The position numbers and the translations under genes were made by a program. 60,117 bases of DNA from Thermoanaerobaculia bacterium (lineage in GTDB: Bacteria; Acidobacteriota; Thermoanaerobaculia; Multivoradales; J023): NCBI GenBank assembly GCA_028066595.1, contig JALCBJ010000007.1, positions 75,319 to 135,435 of the forward strand, read 5' to 3'. Each line of letters begins with the position of its first letter. Within the stretch, counting starts at the first letter, position 1. Positions 38,601-45,732 of this stretch are shown piece after piece. Below the pieces are notes generated by a model. The model was not told the DNA's origin and ran no database searches. It saw only the letters and a list, made by a program, of their open reading frames with translations.

Positions 38601-39096
38601 GAGCATGGTCCGTCAACCAGCGGTTGGTCTTCCTACCCAGCCAGGGTGTGGTCCACAGGCTCCAGACCACGGCGTCGGTCAGCTCTACCATCCGCGGGTG
38701 GCGGCCGCGCAGGTCGTCGAGACCAGTCAGCGTCTTCGGCCGCGGCGGACAGATCGCCGACGGATCTTCGCCGTAGTGCACCATCCGGCCCGCTGCCTCG
38801 AGCTTGGCAGCGGCACAGGCAAGCCAGCGTTTCGGGTCGGGTACGGCGTGAGGCAGCGCCTCCTGCAGCTCGCCGCGAATCTCCAGCAACGCGCGGCTCG
38901 CCCGTCGCAGCTCGCGCTCACCCAGGACTTTCGGCTGCTCCGCGACACCCGGGGGCGACCACCACTGGAGCTTCCAGCTATCACCCTCACGAGTCATCTC
39001 CAACGGGAAGCCGACGAGCCAGCCCAGCGGCGCCTTCAGCAACATGCGGGTGCGGGCTACTTGCTTGGTCAGCCGCTGACGCTCGATGCGAGCCAT
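35638..39096 (-). CDS. Unrecognised 1,152-residue protein ending the radical SAM/GH3 operon
   Basis: A large cytoplasmic protein without signal peptide or membrane helices, rich in Leu, Arg and Asp. GGAG lies eight bases before the ATG, and its start is 3 bp past the stop of the ankyrin gene. Residues ~1-800 are mostly helical with a coiled-coil-like stretch (~640-700, ending near KIGQTDPEDGEEAPSRRELE). A distinctive block at ~842-890 reads MGAPFGTCLSPWDFNFFSA, then NTVDLDKQVVFGRD, then GRVMARCLMAL. I have seen GTCLS...N.VD.NK..V..RD-like blocks in large uncharacterised proteins of myxobacteria and planctomycetes but know no function. The last ~150 residues are TPR-like. Not recognised; position suggests a role with, or regulation of, the upstream pathway. 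Confidence 0.75.
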   Translation of the reverse strand: MARIERQRLTKQVARTRMLLKAPLGWLVGFPLEMTREGDSWKLQWWSPPGVAEQPKVLGERELRRASRALLEIRGELQEALPHAVPDPKRWLACAAAKLEAAGRMVHYGEDPSAICPPRPKTLTGLDDLRGRHPRMVELTDAVVWSLWTTPWLGRKTNRWLTDHAQALEAIFDPGVEERMDCNAMIPAMNLLSAATEGTRGAGALLAALGHPDLEVETRFHVATQHVKAILPTKTLLEPPRDSKVKAPGRTHARSRLLDFLRKWSDWDRTRRREVARVWSLVFDGNLFEDWSSWWHDVGAIRGRLQNFEQLERTLRDPVKMLKALEESLRQRLEGVVWRRMPATFVVDKMLDVLEKLSARPELIKATRKALELVPARLDEKPIRIALVNHWYSLLDERDLSPRLPSHIDSFRRLVASVGESALGPWERLFHEGYSGDLPIWTPDEYYFEWPDPPALDSAEMSRVCVGLSKIPIAKRDLVFCTCLSGADFDTASEAVSWAFEKGCSLDQVDTDLAGPLGTAVDIAPDAASLGRILLRLGRLKDSEPPALLMAGARCLAGRSPGQRRAWATVEMVDCDPGALVDLGRRLRLAERLGHRDDGAVPEWLGSTDRSWVEAYPAQLRPDLHALADCDIDGKRTARKILLRQVRDVPSLEQELAAVEAKIGQTDPEDGEEAPSRRELEVRRDKLLAWIEQPQVLSEGKLARLRLRLRRAMGAAKLADLRARLDDCLREALRRQAVRLLGEVPDSFEVLLEPDPILLLDAVVALDDKAARRFGLEILLRRCSSPPWDLRDHPDNVRFRRRMTESGVDLGPWINGDFRCTLEGSNGQPLTLTIERDPLQILRMGAPFGTCLSPWDFNFFSAVANTVDLDKQVVFGRDVEGRVMARCLMALGQSTAGEDALIAFYPYAHDASLGFREMMAEYAAGLAEALGIPLATRGKVTPLVCPNWYDDGPHDLRGDLDFLADGSPFRKALPDMEPDELAGALVDEALRVDAHVLAALLPCLERHPQLVTGVAHWIDRLSLPAIDRLRAAALARRAGREDLAKRWLEQCAGHLRGLSDFPWWNRPLGEILADLAPSLTLHLLRETRDRSVRSWAQERDGYRLWVAGRAHLALHRENKARELFQRIVDQDGYYGDQQLSIKASRAVAAMGG

Positions 39097-39099
39097 GGC

Positions 39100-39789
39100 T
39101 CAGGCTCCATCGAGGATCACTACGATCTCCCCATGCTCGCGACTCCGTGCCAGATCGAGTGCCGTCAAGCCGTCGCCCGTAACAAGCGCTGGATCCGCGC
39201 CGGCTGCGAGAAGCAGGCCCACCACCTCGGAGTGGCCGAAGAACGCCGCCGCGTGCAGCGCCGTCCACCCGCTGGAGTCGACGGCGTTCACGTCCGCATC
39301 GGCTCGAAGCAAGAACGACACCGAGTCGGCGAACCCATGCTTCGCCGCCTCTCCGAGGGGCGTCGACCACGATTCGCTACCCTCCAGCGACAGCCGCAGA
39401 TTTGGGCTCACGCCCTGCTCTTCCAGCAGGCGTCGGACCCAGATCGGGTCGTTCTCCACCGCGACCTGCATGGCCTGGGCCCGGTCTCCCCGTTCGAGGT
39501 GCCCCGCGATCCAGTTGCCGACATGGTCGGGTTCCTGAGACTCGTCACGCTCCGCCATGAGTCGGGCCATCGTCTCGTCCGCCCGGCGATCGCTCTCCGC
39601 TTCCAGCTTGCCGAGCAGATCGTTCATCACCTCGGGATGCAGGGTCAGGTAGATCGCCGCGCCAAGGCCGAGGGCCGTCGATCCCAGCATGAATAGGCGG
39701 CGCAGGAGTCGCTTGGGATCCGTCGTCTTTTGCTCGGTTCGAGAATCTGGTTGCGGTCGATAGCCGACCGGGTGTTTGCTGGACGCCAC
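39100..39789 (-). CDS. Membrane-anchored ankyrin-repeat protein
   Basis: A 229-residue protein starting at GTG with GGAGG seven bases upstream. One transmembrane helix (residues ~31-50, RLFMLGSTALGLGAAIYLTL) follows a basic cytoplasmic start. A charged helical region (~55-95) leads into three or four ankyrin repeats (STPLGEAAKHGFADSVSFLL; GWTALHAAAFFGHSEVVGLL; DGLTALDLARSREHGEIV). By the positive-inside rule the repeats face the periplasm. A protein-binding scaffold is the usual role. It lies 36 bp after the GH3 gene and 3 bp before the 1,152-residue gene, so all three are probably one transcript. Confidence 0.85.
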   Translation of the reverse strand: MASSKHPVGYRPQPDSRTEQKTTDPKRLLRRLFMLGSTALGLGAAIYLTLHPEVMNDLLGKLEAESDRRADETMARLMAERDESQEPDHVGNWIAGHLERGDRAQAMQVAVENDPIWVRRLLEEQGVSPNLRLSLEGSESWSTPLGEAAKHGFADSVSFLLRADADVNAVDSSGWTALHAAAFFGHSEVVGLLLAAGADPALVTGDGLTALDLARSREHGEIVVILDGA

Positions 39790-39825
39790 GATGTGCCTCC
39801 GGAAGATCTGATGAGGCAGTTCGAC

Positions 39826-41391
39826 CTACTCCGTTGGCGCCATCATACGTTCCGTCCATCCCGAATCTGTGTCGAGACATGTTGGCTTGATGTCGCCCAG
39901 CCGCTGCCCTGCCCGCCGCTTCGATTCCAGATAGCGCTGGTGTGCGCCGACTTCGACCCGAAGAACGTCCGCTGGTGCGAGCTGACCCAGGGAGCGGGCG
40001 AGACGGTAGTGAGGGTTTTCGCTCAGTGACTCGTCGAGCTGCGTCGTGAGGTCGTTCGCCAGTGGCGCGGTGGACCGTTCGTCCAGCTCCAAGAAGAGCC
40101 GATATCGCGGAGCCTCTGCAGTGCTCTCCTCGGGTGCCAGCATCGCGAAACGTACGTCGGCTGAATGCTTCTCGAGGAGCCTCCGCAAGACCTGAGCGAC
40201 GAAGCCGTCTGACAGCTTTTCGCCGCACCGATCGGATACGCGGTCGTCGCGGCCCAGGAACTCCAGGCAAGGCGTTCTTCCAAGGAACCCACGTACACGG
40301 ACCCGATCCCCGAGCCGGTAGCGGTACAGCCCGCCACCCGTCGTGACCACGACTCGATAGGTGGCTCCATCTCGTAGCTCGGCAGCGCCGTGTGCTCGGT
40401 CCTTCTCGTCCAAGAACTCGAAGAAATGGCTGCGGACGGCAAGGGGATGGCGCTCTGCGTAGGGGATGGTGACGACGGCCTCGGTGGCGAGGAGCCCTTT
40501 GCCCTCGATCGCGACGCCGCGGAGGCGGCGTTCCAACTCGCGAGCCGGGTGGGCGGCGTGTGCATCGCGCCAGCAACTGACGACGTCGAGGCGTGGCCAG
40601 ATCGCCCGGACGTCGTGGGGACCCACGGCGTGTAGCTCGGCTGCGCGTCCACGGGGCAGGCATTCGAGCAGACTGTCCCAATGGCTCGGCAGAGCGTCGA
40701 GGAGGAGGGTGAAAAACGACGGATGCCAGACGGAGACGAGACCAAGGTCCGGCGTGGCGAGGAGGTAGCGCAGAGTCGTCTGGCGGAACTCGTCGAGATC
40801 CTCGATGTGGCTTACACACGACGGAACCGCCAGAACGCGGTCGACCAGACGAGCCGCAACACCTCCGAGATAGGCAGCGTCGTCGTCGAAGCCGATGGGT
40901 ATGGGGCCGCCACGGGAGGGGTCGAGCCGAGAGGATGCTTTCGGCGAGATGGCCCAGTAGGCTCGGCCGGACAGGGCCCTTGGTCGTCGGCGATACAGGT
41001 CGACGATCCACGGCCCGACGGCGCGCTGGAACTCCCGCTGGCTGCGGCGAGTGAATGGGACGAGCTTGCGGGCCGTGGTGGAGCCGGAGGACGGTTGTAG
41101 GCGGACGACCTTCTCGCGTGTCCAGACGTTGGGCTGACCGGCGGCGATCAGCTCGACGTCCGTCACCATCTCGTCATAGGTCCGGATCGGTACCCGGCGA
41201 CGGTACGATTCTTCCGAATCGATGCGGCCGAATCGGTAGCGGATACCCACGAGGGTATCGGCGTTCCGTCGTAGGTAGTGACGCAGCAGCTCCTTCTGAG
41301 CCCTTCCCGGATCGGCGAGTGCCCGCCGAAATCGGCGCTCCTGGCCGAGGTTGAGGCGCACCCACGCTCGGTGGGCGAGACGGGCGATCAT
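39826..41391 (-). CDS. GH3-family acyl-adenylating amide synthetase
   Basis: A 521-residue member of the GH3 (auxin-responsive promoter) family, enzymes that activate a carboxylic acid as acyl-AMP and join it to an amine, often an amino acid. The start chosen forms an ATGA overlap with the Rieske gene; the 65 codons open upstream are inside that gene and rejected. ATP motif 1 LQPSSGSTTARKLVPFT (residues ~98-114), a tyrosine-rich motif TTGGGLYRYRLGDRV (~350) and the C-terminal lid (HQRYLESKRRAGQRLGDIK) are present. Bacterial GH3 proteins are poorly studied. In this operon it is the best candidate for forming an amide or ester bond in a small molecule. Confidence 0.88.
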   Translation of the reverse strand: MIARLAHRAWVRLNLGQERRFRRALADPGRAQKELLRHYLRRNADTLVGIRYRFGRIDSEESYRRRVPIRTYDEMVTDVELIAAGQPNVWTREKVVRLQPSSGSTTARKLVPFTRRSQREFQRAVGPWIVDLYRRRPRALSGRAYWAISPKASSRLDPSRGGPIPIGFDDDAAYLGGVAARLVDRVLAVPSCVSHIEDLDEFRQTTLRYLLATPDLGLVSVWHPSFFTLLLDALPSHWDSLLECLPRGRAAELHAVGPHDVRAIWPRLDVVSCWRDAHAAHPARELERRLRGVAIEGKGLLATEAVVTIPYAERHPLAVRSHFFEFLDEKDRAHGAAELRDGATYRVVVTTGGGLYRYRLGDRVRVRGFLGRTPCLEFLGRDDRVSDRCGEKLSDGFVAQVLRRLLEKHSADVRFAMLAPEESTAEAPRYRLFLELDERSTAPLANDLTTQLDESLSENPHYRLARSLGQLAPADVLRVEVGAHQRYLESKRRAGQRLGDIKPTCLDTDSGWTERMMAPTE

Positions 41392-42461
41392 CCTGTCGAT
41401 TCGGGCTCGACGGCTGGCAGGTCCGCGAGCCAGCGATAGGCCTGTATGAGGTTCCGGTCGGCCTCCACCAGCGTTCCGGGACGGTAGATCACCTCGCCGA
41501 GGTCGTCGAGATCGTGACGCAAGAACGAAATCGTGAGGAGGCGACGCAGCTCCAGGCTCAGTCGGCCGATGGGTGATCTGTTCCACAGAGTGTTCCGTTG
41601 AAACGGCACTAGCTGAAGGTGGGTGGTGTCGTTGTCCCGTGGATCAAAGGTGATGAGCACGTAGCTGGTGGCGTGGCGGAACCGTGCGATCACCCATGCC
41701 ATCGTGCCGCCCCAGAAGTCGATCGTGACGTCGACTTCGGTTCCGACGAAGGCACGCAGAGCTCGATCCGCTAGGGATCGGCCGCAGACCTCCGTGCGGT
41801 AGCGCAGCCTACGGCCGTGGAAACCGAGCTCCTCCACGATGGGCTCGCCAAGCAGTTTGCGATCGTGCACACAAGTCATGTGCTGGATGTCGAAGCCATT
41901 GGCGAACGTGACGTACCACGGCCAGGGGCCGTCGAAGCGGAACGGTCTGCCGGGTACCAGGCCTTCGCGCGGCAGAGCAGAGAACGTCGGCAGTGGAAAG
42001 GCTTGGAGGCTCGAACCCCGGAAGACGAAGATGCAGCCGTCGCGCTCGACCACGGGATGGACGCCTTGCCTCGCGAAAGGTGGGGGAGCGCCCGAAGGCA
42101 CCATCACGCAACGTCCGTCGCCGTCGTACTGCCAGCCGTGGAACGGGCAGCAGATGCAGTTCCCCTCGACCTCGCCGCCGGCCAGGTCGGCACCCATGTG
42201 GCAGCAGTGCGCATCGAGTGCGCGGAGCACTCCATCCGCCCCGCGATAGACGACGACGCGCTCTCCCGCCAGTTGGCGAGATACCGGCGATCCGCCGGGC
42301 TTCTGCACGCTGGAGGACGGTCCGAAGAAATACCAGGACGCGGGATAGCTCGCGAACGAGCTGGCGTCGGGCGCGGAAAGCACATCGCACGACCTGCCCA
42401 GCGACGATTCCAGCTCCAGGGCTGGAGCCTTCGGTAGCGGAGTCGACATGGTTCTTCGCAT
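41388..42461 (-). CDS. Rieske non-heme iron oxygenase
   Basis: A 357-residue enzyme. Rieske 2Fe-2S ligands: Cys86-x-His88 (HCCHMG) and Cys105-x2-His108 (CCPFHGW), spaced as in the family. Mononuclear iron site: NGFDIQHMTCVHD with His194 and His199 and the bridging Asp191/Asn188 region. Such oxygenases hydroxylate, demethylate, desaturate or cyclise substrates with O2. The C-terminal domain resembles KshA/VanA-like rather than aromatic dihydroxylating enzymes, but substrate cannot be read. GAGGT lies six bases before the ATG, nine bases after the previous gene, and its stop overlaps the GH3 start (ATGA). No reductase is encoded in the operon. Confidence 0.9.
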   Translation of the reverse strand: MRRTMSTPLPKAPALELESSLGRSCDVLSAPDASSFASYPASWYFFGPSSSVQKPGGSPVSRQLAGERVVVYRGADGVLRALDAHCCHMGADLAGGEVEGNCICCPFHGWQYDGDGRCVMVPSGAPPPFARQGVHPVVERDGCIFVFRGSSLQAFPLPTFSALPREGLVPGRPFRFDGPWPWYVTFANGFDIQHMTCVHDRKLLGEPIVEELGFHGRRLRYRTEVCGRSLADRALRAFVGTEVDVTIDFWGGTMAWVIARFRHATSYVLITFDPRDNDTTHLQLVPFQRNTLWNRSPIGRLSLELRRLLTISFLRHDLDDLGEVIYRPGTLVEADRNLIQAYRWLADLPAVEPESTG

Positions 42462-42470
42462 CGTCGTACC

Positions 42471-43250
42471 TCAGCAGCGCTGTTCGTCGACCAGGACTTT
42501 GCCCCGTGCCACCATGCGTCGACCCGCGGGGGTCAGATTGTCGTCGCAGATCTCGGTCAAGCAGACCAGCTCGTCGCCGGCTCCATGACCGGGGTTGGCA
42601 CGGGCGAAGAACTCGACGTGGGGGTTGGTACGCCGCGCCTCGGGAATGCCCGCCAGCTCGCCCCGAAGGCGCTGAGGCTCGGCCAGACGAACGATGCCGG
42701 TAGCTGGCTCGAATCCGCCACCGTAGAGCTCGCGGCCCAGTTGCCGTAGCGTCCGGAGCATGTCGTCGGGGGTCCGGCGATCCCATCGCGGCGCGAAGCG
42801 TCGCCAGAAGATCGGCAGGAATCGGTACGTTCGCCATCCCGACACGATGAGGAGCCACAGTAGCCGACGATCTCGGGCCAAGCTTCGCACCGCTGTGATC
42901 CACGCGGGTGCCAGGTTAGACGACGACCAGGCGTCCGGCGCCACCAGGGTGTCTCCGGAGCTGAGCACGTCTACCGTGCCCAGCGGAGTTGCCACTTCGC
43001 GGTCGAAACGCAGTGTGGTGAAGCCCGCGAGGGTTGCGTCGCTTTGGTCGGCATCCAGACGTTCCAAGAGCAGGGCCCAGTGCTTATTCTCGAGGTCGAG
43101 ACTGAACCGGCGTTCGCTGACACCATCGAAATGCCGGTCGAGCAGTCGGAACATCCGGGCTCGGTCCTCGAGTTTCAGATCTTCTACGGCGACGAGACGG
43201 CCGCTCAATGTCGTCGCCGACGAAGGTGGGGATTCGAGGAACGTCGTCAT
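42471..43250 (-). CDS. GNAT-like hypothetical protein of the radical SAM operon
   Basis: A 259-residue protein whose ATG overlaps the stop of the GNAT gene as ATGA; the long open frame upstream belongs to that gene's shadow. The start region (LVAVEDLKLEDRARMFRLLD) and following strands (LAGFTTLRFDREVA, DVLSSGDTLVAPD) look like an acyltransferase-type alpha/beta fold. A Trp/Arg-rich middle (RTYRFLPIFWRRFAPRWDR) and the end (PHVEFFARANPGHGAGDELVCLTEI) are distinctive. I do not recognise a named family or see a clear acetyl-CoA loop. A pathway-specific acyltransferase or scaffold is possible. Confidence 0.7.
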   Translation of the reverse strand: MTTFLESPPSSATTLSGRLVAVEDLKLEDRARMFRLLDRHFDGVSERRFSLDLENKHWALLLERLDADQSDATLAGFTTLRFDREVATPLGTVDVLSSGDTLVAPDAWSSSNLAPAWITAVRSLARDRRLLWLLIVSGWRTYRFLPIFWRRFAPRWDRRTPDDMLRTLRQLGRELYGGGFEPATGIVRLAEPQRLRGELAGIPEARRTNPHVEFFARANPGHGAGDELVCLTEICDDNLTPAGRRMVARGKVLVDEQRC

Positions 43251-44365
43251 AATGTGGCTGCCTCCACGTGAGGGCAGCGCGCCTGCGCGCAACGCTCCGA
43301 CCAGGCATTCGCCTCGTCTTCGGTGCCCACCAGGTAGAGGATGCTTTCCAGTACACGGGCACCGGTCGCCCGCCGCACGGAAGCGGCCAGAGGGTGGCGG
43401 CGCGCGAAACCGACCGATAGATAGTCGAGGCCTCGTTTTCTGGCGACTCTGCGAGCTTCCGTCAGCAAAGGTAGCAACCAGCGCGGGTCGTCGTCGTCCA
43501 CCGCGACATGGGAGAGAAACCCCAGAGCGAGGGATGTGCCCGGAGCCGGCAGCCTGGGCCGGCGGAGGCAGGTCAGGCCCACGTTGATCAGCGGTCGAAA
43601 CGTCGTGAGCCGGGCATCGTAGCCGCGCACCACCACTTGTTTGAATCGGCGCTGGTCCCAGATCGCCAGGCAGGCCCGCACGTCTCCATCGTCGTCCCGT
43701 GCCGTCAGGAAATCCGCCGCTGCAAGATCTCGGCAACGCTCCGGGTCGCCGAGGTCGCCCGCCGTCCACACGGGCGCGAATTCGAAGCGGCGCAAATTGC
43801 GCTGCAGACAGTCTGCGATGGCGGGCAAGAGCTCCACCGTTCCCTGGCCGACGAGGGTGGTTTCCGGAACTCCTCGCCCCCCCGTCTCGAAGGTCAACGT
43901 CCAATATCGACATAGCCTCCGATACGAGGGCAGACCCGCCACACCTCGCTCCAGAAGGCGTCGTGCTTCGACGTTGTCGCACACGATGCTGGTCAGGTCC
44001 ACGGGTAGCTCGTCGTTCTGCCGGGTGGCTGCGCAGGCGTCGAAACCGGCTCGCAGGAGGTGTCGACCTCCCCTGAGCTCCGGGATCCGTCGCAGCTGCG
44101 CGAGATAGCCGACGAGCCGTGACTCCCCATCGACCCAGACCCGGCGAACGGCACGGCTCGCCAGGCCGACCACCTCGCCAGATCCACGTCGAGCCACGAA
44201 CATGTGGTGGCGCTGGCCTTCGATGGTCGCGGCCCGGCGGAAATCAGGATCGCGCTCGAACGTGAGGCGAATGCTGCCGCCCATCACCTGTCGCCGAAGC
44301 AAGGTGCGGATGCCATCGTCGTCGCCAGGTACGGCGGCTTCCACGCTGAGAGCCGGTGTGGTCAT
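43247..44365 (-). CDS. GNAT-family N-acyltransferase (double-domain)
   Basis: A 372-residue protein, twice the size of one GNAT domain. The N-terminal half is a recognisable GNAT: DDDGIRTLLRRQVMGG (residues ~15-30), HHMFVARRGSGEVVGLASR with strand beta4, and a CoA loop-like RIPELRGGRHLLRAGFD (~92-108). The C-terminal half has a similar strand order ending LDYLSVGFARRHPLAASVRR and GARVLESILYLVG. Transfers an acyl group from CoA or carrier to an amine; substrate unknown. Start and stop are both ATGA overlaps with neighbours, so it is translated with the two radical SAM genes and the GNAT-like gene. Confidence 0.82.
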   Translation of the reverse strand: MTTPALSVEAAVPGDDDGIRTLLRRQVMGGSIRLTFERDPDFRRAATIEGQRHHMFVARRGSGEVVGLASRAVRRVWVDGESRLVGYLAQLRRIPELRGGRHLLRAGFDACAATRQNDELPVDLTSIVCDNVEARRLLERGVAGLPSYRRLCRYWTLTFETGGRGVPETTLVGQGTVELLPAIADCLQRNLRRFEFAPVWTAGDLGDPERCRDLAAADFLTARDDDGDVRACLAIWDQRRFKQVVVRGYDARLTTFRPLINVGLTCLRRPRLPAPGTSLALGFLSHVAVDDDDPRWLLPLLTEARRVARKRGLDYLSVGFARRHPLAASVRRATGARVLESILYLVGTEDEANAWSERCAQARCPHVEAATL

Positions 44366-45732
44366 GCGGAAGCCTTCAGGAAGGGTCCCTGCCAGGACTC
44401 GTCGCCGAGTGGCAGGCCGCTGCGGCGTTCGATGTCGAAGTGGTGCAGCGCGTTGATCGCAAGGAAGTTCCCCCACATGAACGCACTTTGGCGGTGGACC
44501 TTCTGGCGCGACCGATGCCATATGTTGCGCCAGGAATAGAAGCTCCGTCGTGCCTCCAGACAGCCGCGCTCGAGCTCTTCAGGCGTCATCGAGCGAGGAC
44601 GGAACGGCACCTGGTTGTAGCGGTACCGCTCGTCGAGCCACCAGGCGTCGAAGACTAGACGTCCCTGCTCGGCCAGGCGATCGTAGAGTGGCGTGCCCGG
44701 GAATGGAGTGATGTGGTTGAAGGCGGCGATGAACAGACCCTCTTCTTGGCAGAACTCGACGGCTGTGCGGAAGCTCTCGGGCCCGTCGTGGTCGTATCCG
44801 AAGATGAACGTACCGTAGACCCGAAGTCCCGCCCGTCGCATGTTTTCGAGCGCCGCTCGTGCTCCGCCACGCATCGTGTTGAAGCGTTTGTTCATTTCCG
44901 CCAAGTTGTCTTCGTCGAGGCTCTCGAAGCCGATCAGGAGCCCCTGACAGCCGCTCTTCTTCAGCAGCTCCAGTGCCTCCTCGTCGAAGGCGACGGTGAT
45001 CGACGCTTGACTGACCCATCGCAGTTTCAGCGGTGCCAGGGCGCGGCACAGTTCCTTGGCAGCAGCCAGGTCGGAGACGAGGTTGTCGTCGATGAAGAAC
45101 ACCATCTGGCCCCAACGGCGCACTTCTTGGACCTCGGCCACCACGCGGTCGATGTCTCGATGGGTCTGCGTGGCGTCGAAGAACGACTGGATGGCGCAGA
45201 AATCACACTGAAAACGGCAACCGCGAGCGAACTCCACGAGCCGGATGGGAAGGTAGCGCTTGCCGCGGAAGATGGAGCGATCCGGTGTGGTGGTCAGGTG
45301 GGGGCGCGAATCACTTCGGTATTCGCCAAGGCCGCGGCCGTGGCGGTAGTCGTCGATGACCTCGGGAAAGAGCTCCTCCGCCTCGCCGACGACCAGCGTC
45401 TCGCAGTGCTCTCTGACCTCGTCCGGACAGAGGGTGGCGTGGAACCCTCCCATCACCACGGGCACGCCGCGACGCCGGAAGTCGCTGGCGATCTGGTAGG
45501 CGCGCCGTGCTGTATAGGTTTCGACGCTGATCGCCACGAGATCGGTGGGTTCGTCGAACGGGATCCGTTCGAGCCGATCGTCGTAGAAGCGAACCTCGAC
45601 GTCGTCCGGGGTCAGGGCCGCGATCATGGCCGGTGGTAGGGGCTCCATCTGCCAGGTGCGCACGTAGTAGGAGTCGCCTACCCGCCGACCCACTGAAGGA
45701 TGTACCAACGTCAGCTGGAAGGGCTTGCTCAT
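44362..45732 (-). CDS. Radical SAM enzyme with N-terminal cobalamin-binding-like domain (second in operon)
   Basis: A 456-residue enzyme. The N-terminal Rossmann-like domain (residues ~5-140, with VVMGGFHATLCPDEV and VVGEAEELFPEV) is of the B12-binding type. The radical SAM domain holds Cys172, Cys176 and Cys179 (ARGCRFQCDFCAIQSFF) for the 4Fe-4S cluster, then FFIDDNLVSDLAAAKEL, GFESLDEDNLAEMNK and TPFPGTPLYDRL. The base-off cobalamin motif DxHxxG is not seen, so B12 use is uncertain. Reaction unknown; C-methylation, ring closure or skeletal change are all known for this class. Linked by ATGA overlaps to both neighbours. Confidence 0.9.
   Translation of the reverse strand: MSKPFQLTLVHPSVGRRVGDSYYVRTWQMEPLPPAMIAALTPDDVEVRFYDDRLERIPFDEPTDLVAISVETYTARRAYQIASDFRRRGVPVVMGGFHATLCPDEVREHCETLVVGEAEELFPEVIDDYRHGRGLGEYRSDSRPHLTTTPDRSIFRGKRYLPIRLVEFARGCRFQCDFCAIQSFFDATQTHRDIDRVVAEVQEVRRWGQMVFFIDDNLVSDLAAAKELCRALAPLKLRWVSQASITVAFDEEALELLKKSGCQGLLIGFESLDEDNLAEMNKRFNTMRGGARAALENMRRAGLRVYGTFIFGYDHDGPESFRTAVEFCQEEGLFIAAFNHITPFPGTPLYDRLAEQGRLVFDAWWLDERYRYNQVPFRPRSMTPEELERGCLEARRSFYSWRNIWHRSRQKVHRQSAFMWGNFLAINALHHFDIERRSGLPLGDESWQGPFLKASA

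Noticed and set aside
39545..41011. 488-codon minus-strand frame overlapping the GH3 and ankyrin genes
   Set aside because: Arg/Pro/Ser-rich shadow; the overlapping GH3 and ankyrin frames have clear motifs and start signals.
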